Positions 1 through 8,332 of a stretch of 11,632 nucleotides of DNA are shown here, piece by piece. The position numbers and the translations under genes are program-made. Origin of the DNA: Lactifluus volemus (taxonomy: Eukaryota > Basidiomycota > Agaricomycetes > Russulales > Russulaceae); assembly GCA_022376515.1 (NCBI GenBank), contig WTXI01000610.1, positions 1 through 11,632 on the forward strand, read 5' to 3'. Below the pieces are notes generated by a model. That model saw nothing but the letters and a program-made list of their open reading frames with translations. It searched no databases and had not been told where the DNA came from. Numbering within the stretch: the first letter of the stretch is position 1; each line of letters opens with the position of its first letter.

Positions 1-148
1 GCATCCGTCAGCGCGACGCTCTCCTCTATAGTAAAGCCAAGGGAAGAACTTGTGTGATCCTCGTCGTGCTGAGGCTTAGTGCCACGCTCAGCCCTCCTCG
101 ATCACTGTCAAGCACCGTCGTGCGCCAAGGCCCCTCTGAGCCTTGACA
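1..148 (+). repeat. 5' LTR, 3' portion only (Ty3/gypsy retrotransposon)
   Basis: This stretch repeats at 8461-8608 as a direct repeat. The copies differ by one substitution (G at 100, A at 8560), one T present only in the right copy (8571) and one C present only in the left copy (about 141). It ends in ...TTGACA at 148, the CA end expected of an LTR. The first ~421 bp of the LTR, including U3 and the promoter, lie upstream of the window. Together with the right copy it brackets an internal region of about 7.9 kb. Confidence 0.95.
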
Positions 149-149
149 A

Positions 150-160
150 AAGCGAAGTCT
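150..160 (+). promoter_or_regulatory. Primer-binding site, self-priming (Tf1/sushi type)
   Basis: The eleven bases AAGCGAAGTCT begin two bases after the LTR end. They are the exact reverse complement of AGACTTCGCTT at 8322-8332 in the 3' LTR, which starts 33 bp downstream of the TATA box start, where the transcript should begin. No TGG-type site for a tRNA 3' end is seen here. In Tf1 and the sushi group the first 11 nt of the mRNA fold back onto the PBS and prime minus-strand synthesis. Length and position agree with that mechanism here. The assignment is inference from complementarity; the 5' copy of the R region is outside the window. Confidence 0.8.
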
Positions 161-270
161 CCTAACAACCCTAAACCCTACAAGACCTCAGTTGGTCTTC
201 AAGCATAGCTAAGTCCACCACCGTACCCAAGTCGACCCTCCACTTGTGAAGAGGCTACGTGCCCTTATAA

Positions 271-2040
271 GTGAAGGAAGAGGAAGAACCCCGTCGCATC
301 GTCGCACCAGAGGAAGAACCCTGTGCCCTACCAAGACCCCAGTCACCCTTAGTCATCATACCACGTATAAGGAAACCCCTTCGACTCCCCCGAGAACCCA
401 TCACTCCCGTTCCCCCTCCTACCTTTGATCTCCGAGCCCTACTTCGAGGACCACCGTACACCACCCACGCCTTCCACGAGTTCATACCAGGAAAGAAGGT
501 ACATTACACCCACATCCACGCCCTTCAGCACGAGTGTTTCTGCAAGGAAGACCGTTGCCGTACCACACCAAAGATAGATCCCTCGCACGCACCCGATCAC
601 CCAGAAAGACCGCAAGCACCGAAAGGACCCCCCTAAACAGGGCAACCTTAGACCCTACCTCTTTGCCGCCGCTTGCGAAGCCAACCAAGAGACCTTATCT
701 TCCACATCCGCCTAGAACTCGAGTGGGTCATACTGACCTACTCCTCTTCGCCTCTCTACGTGAAGAAGAACCAGAACTCGTCACCTTCTTCGAGAACACC
801 ATCCACCTCCTTGAACAGTATCGCTTCTTCCTCCAACATATCCTCGAATACAACAGCCGACGTCACCATCGACTGAGGTACCACCCTCTCATGACGAGAC
901 TATCAGAACTCTTTGACGTTGAAGAAAGCCTCGACCTACTCCTCATCCACCTCCACACACCCAGACCCGGAAGGGATTCGCCTTGCAGTAGGAATCCTTA
1001 TCCACCGCAGAGAAAACCTCACACGACGTCTCGACCACCTAACCCAAACCCCTACGAACGAGTAGACCCCAGTCTCTGACAGAAACGAAGAAGAGATCCG
1101 TCTCGAAACCAGCCAACAGATCCAGGATCTAAGAAGAAGTAGACCGCCTCCGTTTATCCAATCCACCCTCGACGAACTCGCCGACATCGCACGGAGATCG
1201 AGTTCATTGAACAATACATCAGGGAATACCCACAGTTTGCCCCACACCACCAACCCAAACTCAACGCCTACCGCTACTATAAGTTGCGCTACTGGTACTA
1301 CTAGGAGTACCAGAAGCAGCGGCAGTTCAGGCAACACGTCCTTAAACGCCCCGATCCCTGACAATAATCATTGGACCTATATCCCTCTTCGAATCAGAGA
1401 CGGCCTACCTGCACACGTAAAAGGCGTTGCTCAGTGGATCTTGATCAACCCAGACGTTGGAAGGGGAGCCTATCAGGTTACCACCCGTGACGGACGAGGA
1501 AATCTACTCAACGACTTTTGTGAATTCATAAACAACTCCTGGTATCTCATCGAACCAGACCCAGAAGGAAACATCTTCCGAACCCGCTCAGGAAACCTCT
1601 TACAACCCATACATTGCTCTGCAGCAGGCTTAGGCTACTGGAGAGAAACCGACAGAGAACACCCCGCGTACCGATCCCCTAGACCACCAGGGCGATTCGG
1701 CGTCTCAAACTCAAACTCCCGACTCAGAGGCCGAGAAGAACCTCCAGCCTCCCCAGCAACAACAACCCCCTCGCGGACGACACTCTCGCCGCAGCTACTA
1801 GTGCCATCGTTACCTTACAAGGAACTCATCCCCTCACCCGAACAACCGCCCGCTATGGCACAACAAATATCCTCACAAGTTACGACCTCTACCAGCGCGG
1901 AGGAAGCCTCCTTCCCCCGCTACTCTCCTCTCAAGCCGCCCCTGGTACCCCTAGTGGGTTACCTCCCATCCAGTCGCCGCCGCCTCCTCCTCTAGCCAAA
2001 GGACAGTCCAAGCAGGGAGCACTATAACCGCACCACTGCC
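271..2040 (+). pseudogene. Pre-capsid N-terminal region of gag (or separate upstream ORF), frameshifted
   Basis: The region reads as protein-like sequence that jumps between frames. Segments: about 271-540 (acidic then proline-rich); about 534-960, with a leucine-rich, probably helical stretch around 760-940; about 970-1200, charged and helical, with a TAG at 1063; about 1194-1355, rich in Tyr, Gln and Arg, with a TAG at 1302; about 1345-1680, with an ordered-looking stretch (PLRIRDGLPAHVKGVAQWIL, then WYLIEP); and about 1685-2040, Gln/Pro/Ser-rich linker. No known domain is recognised. It continues toward the capsid without an obvious boundary. It contains only two ATG triplets in any frame (891 and 1855), so no normal start is apparent. 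It could be a long Gag N-terminus, a separate ORF, or partly untranslated leader. The coding interpretation rests on amino-acid texture only. Confidence 0.5.
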
Positions 2041-3093
2041 GCCCCTACAAACCCAGGGACCGGAGGATTGAAAGGGCTGGCCCCCTCAATCTTCTATGGA
2101 GATCGAAACAGAGCGACCTCTTCCTAAAGGAGTTCAACAATGGAAACTCATAAATCGAAACAGCGATGAAATGAGTAACCCATTCAATCGCGTCCTCATG
2201 GCCCTCAGCTACGTTAAAGGAGAGAAGGTCAACGATTGGCAGGAGGAGCAACTGACAAAGCTCGAGGCCACTACGCACCAACACAATGACGAAGTCCTCT
2301 GGAACGATTTTGAGCAGGCTTTAAAGATGCCTTTACGGACTCAAATAAAAAGCAACGCGCTATGAGAAGCTCAAGCGCACCAAATGGTTCACGACGACAT
2401 CGATACGTACATCTCTGGCTTCGAAATCTGGTCAAACAAGCGGGATGGTCGCGAAACGATGCCGGAACCATGGACCTGTTCCAGGCAGGACTCAAACACG
2501 AACTAAAGAAGGCCATCCTTAACCAGGAACCTGGCCAACACCCTAGACCAGTGGGAGGGACGCTAGAAACCAGAACAACCGACACAAGGCCAGATGGCCC
2601 TCTGGGCAGCGACCAGGCCAGCCAAGCCGACCAACCCTGACTCAGGAACAACTGAGAAGGGAATGGGCTGCCCCCGAGACCCTCGCAGCCCAGGAGGACC
2701 CTTCGCCATGGACGTTGACACTGCCCATACCGAAGCCAACCGGCAACTCGTCCCAGCGAGAAAATTCCGAAAGAAGGCCGATGCATGGGATGTGGGACAA
2801 TTTGGCCACTTCGTCAAAAATTGCCCCAAGGACAACCCTCCAGCGTGTCCCCAAACCACCAGAGGGGACACAAGTGGGCAGCATCAGGAAGCAGGCCATC
2901 CTATGCACAGCCCGAACGCTCAGGAAACTGGCGCCAACCCCTCCAGCATACGTACCACGACCCCCGCCATATGCAACCAGCCATGATAACCAGGAACCCC
3001 AACCCAGACCGGCCTCTTATGACCTACTCCCCTCCTCGGAAGACCCCACACCACCGTTAATCCTGGGGCTCCGCGGAGGTGGCACACACCTTC
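2041..3093 (+). pseudogene. gag: gag: capsid and nucleocapsid, frameshifted
   Basis: The capsid resembles the Ty3/gypsy retrotransposon Gag family: an IFYGDR block at about 2089, then INRNSDEMSNPFNRVLMALS and a GEKVNDW block (2096-2364 frame), then LWNDFEQA. After a stop at 2363-2365 the frame changes, and DDIDTYISGFE follows near 2396. The family pattern Pf.ralm.Lsy..G..v..W...dlDtYi..F matches well. A Pro/Gln-rich linker leads to a CCHC zinc knuckle at 2782-2824 and a low-complexity tail. Gag forms the cytoplasmic particle and binds the element RNA. At least four frame changes and several stops mean no intact Gag can be read. The 3' limit against the protease is approximate. Confidence 0.85.
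2782..2824 (+). other. Gag zinc knuckle (CCHC), split by a 1-bp frameshift
   Basis: The first two cysteines (codons at 2782 and 2791, Cys-X2-Cys) are in one frame. The histidine (2807) and last cysteine (2822, His-X4-Cys) are in the next. A single extra base near 2794-2797 (GGGA) separates the halves. The spacing is otherwise that of the retroviral/retrotransposon nucleocapsid knuckle, which binds and packages element RNA. Confidence 0.85.
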
Positions 3094-3198
3094 GAAGGAT
3101 GAACCAAGAGACGGGAAAGGGTGTGGGACGAGTTGCAGAAGGAGGATGGGGAGGATTTTCTCTAGCTCCTGTCCGCCAACCTGGCATGGAGCAGAACA

Positions 3199-3600
3199 AC
3201 CACGCATCTTTTGTACGACAGAGGCATTAAGTCAATAAACATGCCCTTTATCTTTCGATCAATGCGTGGAACGGTTGGAGAAGCAGCCCTTGTCGACAGT
3301 GGGGCAAGTGAGAACTTTATTGATCAGCGAACAGTGAAGGTGGGGATTGCCACCCGTCAACTCCCAATACCGGTGCAAGTACCAATGTAGACGGAACACA
3401 TAACCGGAGCGGTGCGGTTACACGATATGCCGTGCTCCATTACCCGGGAAACAAGAGCGAAGAACTATTGTTCCTCGTTGCAAATCTAGGGAGGACCGGT
3501 AATCTTTGGCTTCACCTGGCTTAAAGCCTTCAACCCAAAAATCGACTGGACAAACATGACCTGGGACGACCTCCCTATTGAGGTGGCCACACGTGCGGTT
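3199..3600 (+). pseudogene. Retropepsin-like aspartic protease domain
   Basis: From about 3199 the frame reads LLYDRGIKSINMPFIF and onward to the active-site motif DSGA at 3295-3306 within ALVDSGASENFID. A TAG at 3388-3390 interrupts it. The C-terminal half (VIFGFTWLKAFNPKIDW, about 3500-3548) matches the conserved tail of Ty3/gypsy proteases (G..WL...NP.IDW) after frame changes and a TAG at about 3487. The active-site Asp is intact. It would cleave Gag and Gag-Pol. No ORF longer than about 50 codons covers it because of the breaks. Confidence 0.88.
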
Positions 3601-3959
3601 ACTAGGGCCCGCTTCTTAGGAGTAGAAAATCATGCTAAACAATGACTCCGGGAGGCCGATGTCAAACGAGAAAACACCGCAAAATGTTGGCCCACCTGAA
3701 GCTCCGACTGCAAGACGACAAGCTAACTGCAGGGCAAAAGAAGGACCTGGAGGACAAGCACCCCGAGCTGCAGAAATGGGCGGAATATTTCCCGGAATGG
3801 CCCAACGGAGTCTCCAAAATCTCCGAACCACGAGTCATACCCCCGCGGCCTTAAACAAAACCTCAGTAGCTACGAAGTGGCCATCAAAAGCACCACGACA
3901 GCAAGGGATCCCTCCCTTCCTATGGAATATAAGCGCCACTGGAGGGGTCTTCTCTGAAG

Positions 3960-4876
3960 AACTGTCCCATCGCTTTCCCCCAGCGCGCTTGGATGACCAT
4001 GAAATCAAGTTAAAGGAGGGGGCCCCGACCCGATAAAAAGCAGACCTACCCTCTTAACCCTATGGAAATGGAGGCAGCGCGCAAATGGATAGATGAAAAT
4101 GAGCGGCTAGGTTACATTGAGAAAGGGGACTCACCCTGGGCAACCCCGTTCTTCTTCGTGAAGAAACAGGATGGCTCCCTACGTCCGGTCCAGGACTACC
4201 GAAAGGTGAACGAATGGACCATACCCGACGTTTACCCCCTCCCGCGAATTGAAACTATTTTGGAACAATTGGAAGGCAAACAACTCTTTACCACCCTCGA
4301 TATTCGCTGGGGTTACAATAACATTCGTATCAAGACGGAGGACCGCTGGAAGGCTGCCTTCATTACCCCTTTTGGCTTGTACCTCCCCAACATGATGTCC
4401 TTTGGCCTCCGAAATGCACCGGGAACCTTCCAACGCTGCATGCACACCGTCTTCCGCGACTTACTGAACGCCTACCCCGACTTTATTCACATATACATGG
4501 ACGACTTTCTCATCGCTCCCCAAACCGGAACGCGCGGATTTAGCCCTTCATCGGACCATCGTGCACCAAGTACTACAGCGCTTCGAGGACGAGTCCTTCT
4601 TCTTAAAAGCGGCAAATGTCATTTCGAGCAGCCCGCGTTCACTACCTGGGAATCGTGGTCGAGAATGGCAAAATTTCCCTAGACCCTACGAAGAGGCAGG
4701 GGCTCTTGGAATGGCCGACCGAGCAAAGCACTGTCTCTGGCGTGCGCAGCACCCTAGGGGTGTTTGGCTACCACCGTCCTTTTATCCCTGGCTTTGCGGA
4801 GATTGCACGGCCCCTTACCGACCTCCTGAAAAAGGACGTCCCTTCCATTGGGGTGACGAGCAACGCGTGGCTGTGA
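3960..4876 (+). pseudogene. Reverse transcriptase domain
   Basis: An upstream block at about 3962-4036 (DDHEIKLKEGAP) is the usual lead-in to Ty3/gypsy RT, followed by a frame change. The longest intact piece, 4062-4682, carries the family motifs in order: SPWATPFFFVKKQDGSLRPV, DYRKVNEWTI, YPLPRIE, FTTLDIRWGYNNIRI, FGLRNAPGTFQ, and the catalytic box YMDD at residues 145-148 (4494-4505). After about 4520 the frame changes twice. The thumb/connection appears in the 4616-4876 frame (HYLGIVVENGKISLDPTK, VRSTLGVFGYHRPFIPGF). It copies element RNA to DNA using the primer at the PBS. The polymerase core is intact; the reading frame around it is not. Confidence 0.95.
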
Positions 4877-5330
4877 AACGCCTCATTAGCCTGGTCGAAC
4901 GCGACATGGCCCTTAACGCCCAGACCATGATCGACCCTTTGAAGTGGAGGTGGACGCCTCCCAGTTCGCCCTCGGGGCCATTCTTTTTCAACGCACCCCA
5001 CCGGTCTCCCACGCCCTATCAGTTACTATTCCCATGCCCTGTCCCCACCGGAACGGGGTTACGATGTGCACGACCGAGAACTGCTCGCAATCATTCATGC
5101 CCTCAAGCGTTGGCGCCACTTGCTGCTGGGGCGCGTCACCCGATAAAAGTCTATACCGACCACAAAAACCTGCAATATTATCGCCACCCTCGGGATATTA
5201 ACCGCGCTCGCCCGCTACATTCCCCTCCTGGGGGAATTTAACCTTTCCCTCATTCATAAACCTGGAAAATCGATGCGGGCGGATCCTCTCTCTCGCCGCC
5301 CCGATTTCGATACCGGAGCTTTGGACAATA
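4877..5330 (+). pseudogene. RNase H domain of pol
   Basis: Ty3/gypsy RNase H motifs are present but scattered over all three frames: [12 protein letters not shown] with the first catalytic Asp at 4953-4955; [16 protein letters not shown] with the Glu at 5078-5080; VYTDHKNLQYY with the Asp at 5158-5160; and ADPLSRRPDFD with the last Asp at 5282-5284. At least three frame changes separate them. The domain would degrade the RNA strand during reverse transcription and would also release the self-primer in a Tf1-type mechanism. Confidence 0.9.
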
Positions 5331-6620
5331 AAGATGTCATTGTCCTCCCTAGTGAATTGTTTGCATCCGTCGCTGCGCTTTCTCTCACGCCTCTGAATCC
5401 TTGGGAGGACAAGCTACTCCACGCTCAAGAGGCGGCGCCCACAGACATTGCTGGCTGGTCGACCCCTTTCCGACTTGAGCGGGGTCCACACGGCCTGTGG
5501 ACTCGCTCTGGAAGGATCGTTGTCGTGGCAGACAACGCCCTGAGGAGGGAGGTGATTGCGCGCACCATGATCACATCACGCTGGACACCCCGGAATTTCG
5601 AAAACCTTACACGCAGTAGAACAAGGCTATTGGTGGCCCGATATGAAGACCTTTGTCGACGATACGTCAAAGGATGCGCCACCTGTCAGACCACAAAGAG
5701 CAACACAGTCCGGCCCAAGTTCCAATTTACCCAATACCGTTAAACCAAACGCGCTACCATTCGAAACTATCGCACTCGACCTCATCGTGGACCTCCCACC
5801 ATCGCAGGTTACGACTCTATCCTGACGATTACTGACCACGACTGCACAAAGGCGGCGTTCTTCCTCCCTTGTACGCAGAAAATCGATTCTGAGGGTGGCC
5901 GCACTCTACGCCCAGCACGTCTTCCCTCACTACGGGATTCCCAAGACCGTCATATCGGACCGAGACACGAGGTTCACCTCGAAGTGGACAACAGACCTCT
6001 GTAAACGACTCAAAATAAACCAAAACATCAGTACAGCATACCACCCCCAGACAGATGGCCAATCAGAAAGGACAACCAATGGCTAGAACAGTACCTTCGA
6101 ATCTACGGCAACTTCCACAGAACGACTGGGCACGATGGCTCCCTCTTGCCCAATTCGTGCACAACTCCTGGCCCAGCTCCACCACCGGGAAACCCCCTTT
6201 GAATTACTCATGGCTTCACCCGCGCGCCAGGAAGCAGCAGATAACGGACTCGGCCTTACCAGCCCTAGAGAACGATCCACTTACCTCCGGACTGCGGGAA
6301 CGAGCACAAAAGGCCATTCGACAGGCACAAGACATGAAGGAAATATCACGAACGGAAAAAGGGGCAGCGCCACTTCCGACCTTTCACCGAGGGACAAATG
6401 GTTACTTGAGGGACAAACTTAAACCTGCCATATCCGACAAAGAAGCTTCGACCGAAACGTTTCGGACCTTTCCGTGTCATCAAAGTGTCTCGCCCTATGT
6501 GTACAAATTAGATTTGCCACCCCAATGGAAGATCCACAACGTCTTCCATGCGTCCCTTCTGACCCCCTATTCGGAAACAGCCGAACATGGCCGAAATCAC
6601 ACCGAGCCACCCCCAGATCT
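5331..6620 (+). pseudogene. Integrase: zinc-binding domain, catalytic core, GPY-like segment
   Basis: The N-terminal zinc-binding part shows an AGHPG segment near 5578-5595 in one frame and CATCQ (cysteine codons at 5675 and 5684) in another. The catalytic triad is Asp 5778-5780 (ALDLIVDLP), Asp 5958-5960 (ISDRDTRFTS) and Glu 6066-6068 (DGQSER). The last two have the classic 35-residue spacing in one frame. Then come WARWLPLAQFVHNSW (6055-6699 frame) and a C-terminal segment SPYVYKLDLPPQWKIHNVFH.. at about 6487-6575, the GPY/F-like module of Ty3/gypsy integrases. It inserts the cDNA into the genome. All catalytic acids survive; frame changes occur near 5580, 5740, 5820 and 6085. Confidence 0.92.
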
Positions 6621-6635
6621 GGTGACGATCATCAG

Positions 6636-6829
6636 GAATACGAAGTCGAAGAGATCCTCGGATCAAGAAGGCGGTACAGGAAACTGCAATATCTCCTAAA
6701 GTGGAAAGGGTATTCCGCAGCACATAACACGTGGGAGCCGGTCGAGAACGTCAATTCCCCGGATTAATCCGAGAATTCCACGAGGCAAACCCCGAAGCCG
6801 TGAGAACTCTGGAAGTCGAGGAGATATAA
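6636..6829 (+). pseudogene. Integrase-terminal chromodomain
   Basis: The segment EYEVEEILGSRRRYRKLQYL, then LLKWKGY, then HNTWEPVEN is a canonical chromodomain. By comparison with HP1, the aromatic cage is complete: Tyr (6639), Trp (6702) and Tyr (6711). The C-terminal helix (LIREFHEANPEAVRTLE) is in the next frame after a frame change near 6757-6765, and the domain ends at TAA 6827-6829. Such domains bind methylated lysine on histone H3 and bias chromovirus insertion toward heterochromatin, in line with the transposon-dense surroundings. Confidence 0.93.
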
Positions 6830-6868
6830 ACCCCACTCTTGACCCTACCATCGCCATCCCCCTCTTCC

Positions 6869-8002
6869 ATGGACTTCTCCCCCGTCAGAGACTTCATCCT
6901 CGATCTCGACACTGCCTCCTCGACTACCTGACGACGTCTACGCTGCCATCGTCCTTGCCGGCCTCCTCCCTGAAGACTTTCAACCTGAACGACTCGACGT
7001 TGACGACGAGATGCCGCCTCACCGTCACCCCTCCCAGTACCAGATCCGTCCACCAGGCCCCTCGCACCCGTACCTATACTCTGGGCCCCTCAGCCCACTC
7101 GACCTTCCGCTTACGGCGAGTGGTCCCCCGAGCCCGACGACGACGACTACTCCTCGCCCGTCGCTCCTCCCAATTCGGAGGAAGAGCCCCCTTCCCTCGC
7201 GCTCGACTCCTTCCACCGTCGACGAGTGGAGAACCCAGTCAGCCCCGCTACTCGAGGCAGCGGGCCAAGAAGTCTCTCCCGTTCCGTCACCCTCCTCGCG
7301 CTCCGAGCCGTTCGACGCCTCCGAGCGGCCCTTCACGCGGGTCAACACCCCCGCCTCCGACAGCGACGGTCATCGATCTGACCAGTCCGTCTCCGCCTCC
7401 GCCACCAGCGAGGAGTCCCAGCTACCACGTCAGGACTCCTACTCCGGCCACCCCTCGCCCACCTACCCGCATGCGTCAGTTACATTGGACGCCGTTCACC
7501 CCCGACCCGCAGAGGGTATGTTGCCGAACCCCCTCAATACCCCGTTTATCCCAGCGCGGAGCCCGACGCCTCCGCCGAGAAGGGCAAGGCTCCTGCAGAT
7601 GGTGGCGCTCGTGGACTCCGACGGGAACACGCAGGCGTTTGGCACGGCGTTTGTGCCACCGAATACGCGCCTCCTGCACACGGCGCGTGGTATTTCCCTC
7701 AGCAGTTTTCCACCCCTTAGCCGCCACCTGGATCCCGACTACCACCTCCGCCTCCCGTCTACCCGTACTGTCACCGCTGCAATACCGTGCAGCCCGACCA
7801 CCCGCCGACTTGTGCCCCAAGAGTCCGCTGCTTGTACTGCGCGGGCGGCCACCTCTCGTGCCATTGCCCGTGGCCGCACTTCTTGTGCACGGCCACCGAC
7901 TGCTTCTGCCCAGCGACCACGACTTCGCGGAGCCCGAAGGCGTCCGCAACCCCGTATGGGAGTGCCCGACTCCCTCGTCATATGCGTCGACGCAGCTACT
8001 GA
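6869..8002 (+). pseudogene. Third ORF of the element: Pro/Ser-rich protein with C-terminal Cys/His cluster
   Basis: An ATG at 6869, 40 bp after pol, opens MDFSPVRDFILDLDTASS. The reading moves to another frame with LPDDVYAAIVLAGLLPEDF (about 6919-6978), then the 7011-7660 frame (Pro/Ser/Thr-rich, then a more ordered ALVDSGDG-like stretch read here as ALVDSDGNTQAFGTAFV, about 7604-7655). It then passes into a third frame with GAWYFPQQFSTP, a TAG near 7718, a run of prolines, and YCHRC. The tail carries Cys-X2-Cys-X6-His-X3-Cys (7769-7813) and Cys-X2-Cys-X3-His-X4-Cys (7829-7867) plus further Cys/His, ending at TGA 8000-8002. That is 24 bp before the polypurine tract. No known family is recognised; no signal peptide or membrane segment is seen, so it is not envelope-like. 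A nucleic-acid-binding role is an inference from the knuckle-like spacing. Confidence 0.6.
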
Positions 8003-8025
8003 GGCGCTGGTGGCACAGCGCCCTT

Positions 8026-8036
8026 GAGAAGGGAGG
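8026..8036 (+). promoter_or_regulatory. Polypurine tract (plus-strand primer)
   Basis: GAGAAGGGAGG is an uninterrupted 11-purine run ending three bases before the LTR start at 8040. Plus-strand DNA synthesis of LTR retrotransposons is primed from such a tract directly upstream of the 3' LTR. Confidence 0.85.
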
Positions 8037-8119
8037 CACTGTTACGGTTTGGCACGTGATCTGCTTATTATCGGACCCACGTGATGTGGGTATCTTTTTC
8101 GCTTTCTTCCGAGACAATC

Positions 8120-8177
8120 TACGATACGGATCTTCGGATCTTTCCGGTACGATACAGATCTCTGGATCTTTCCGAGG
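8120..8177 (+). repeat. 28-bp tandem repeat in U3
   Basis: TACGATAC.GATC followed by GGATCTTTCCG occurs at 8120-8147 and again from 8148, with three mismatches across 27 aligned bases. A partial third match (CTACGATAT) lies near 8212. Tandem repeats in U3 commonly act as enhancer units in LTRs; the role here is inferred. Confidence 0.75.
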
Positions 8178-8230
8178 TATCCCGTAGATCTCCGTAGTTT
8201 CTCCGTTCGATCTACGATATATTATTTAGG

Positions 8231-8255
8231 AGGCGTGTCACGCTGTGACACGCCT
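8231..8255. promoter_or_regulatory. Perfect promoter-proximal palindrome in U3
   Basis: AGGCGTGTCAC (8231-8241) and GTGACACGCCT (8245-8255) are perfect inverted copies around a 3-bp centre, 34 bp upstream of the TATA box. The position suggests a binding site for a dimeric regulator, or a cruciform. Confidence 0.7.
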
Positions 8256-8264
8256 GGGACTCTA

Positions 8265-8271
8265 TGACTCA
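8265..8271. promoter_or_regulatory. AP-1/Gcn4-type site TGACTCA
   Basis: The exact heptamer TGACTCA bound by fungal bZIP factors (Gcn4/Cpc1, AP-1 families) lies 18 bp upstream of the TATA box. It would fit stress- or starvation-responsive transcription, as reported for other LTR elements. A 7-bp match alone is modest evidence. Confidence 0.5.
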
Positions 8272-8288
8272 GCATCACACCCTAGGAG

Positions 8289-8296
8289 TATATAAA
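8289..8296 (+). promoter_or_regulatory. TATA box of the LTR promoter
   Basis: TATATAAA lies 33 bp (start to start) upstream of the AGACTTCGCTT sequence that matches the PBS. This places the transcription start, and hence the start of R, at about 8322. Confidence 0.85.
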
Positions 8297-8321
8297 CCGG
8301 TCCGTTGTAGCTTGTCTCCTT

Positions 8322-8332
8322 AGACTTCGCTT
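8322..8332 (+). promoter_or_regulatory. Predicted transcript 5' end / self-primer
   Basis: AGACTTCGCTT is the exact reverse complement of the PBS at 150-160. Complementarity stops at both edges of the 11 nt, so its length equals the known Tf1 self-primer. It overlaps a small AGAC...GTCT hairpin (8322-8337). Confidence 0.75.

Larger units (their letters stand above)
3094..6829 (+). pseudogene. pol: pol polyprotein (PR-RT-RH-IN-chromodomain), frameshifted
   Basis: The domain order PR, RT, RNase H, IN with a terminal chromodomain defines a Ty3/gypsy chromovirus. The upstream boundary is uncertain; a charged segment (WDELQKEDGEDFL, followed by a TAG near 3162) leads into the protease in the same frame. 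The polyprotein ends with TAA at 6827-6829, just after a LIREFH.. segment typical of the end of chromovirus integrases. Catalytic residues are mostly preserved, but they sit in different frames because of at least a dozen single-base frame changes. Most breaks are frameshifts; stops in the plausible frame are few. See the domain entries for residues. Confidence 0.93.

Noticed and set aside
149..170. tRNA-type primer-binding site
   Set aside because: No TGG-starting sequence complementary to a tRNA 3' end follows the LTR; the 11-nt self-complementary site explains the position better.
7011..8002. Third ORF as an envelope gene
   Set aside because: No signal peptide, transmembrane segment or coiled coil is visible; the tail is Cys/His-rich and knuckle-like.
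7476..8117. 213-codon open frame on the minus strand
   Set aside because: It mirrors C-rich, stop-poor sequence of the third ORF, crosses the LTR boundary and has no recognisable domain.
6955..8187. Longest open frame in the window (410 codons, + strand)
   Set aside because: It is an Arg/Pro/Ser-rich shadow that runs through the polypurine tract into the LTR. The ordered segments and Cys/His cluster lie in the other two frames.
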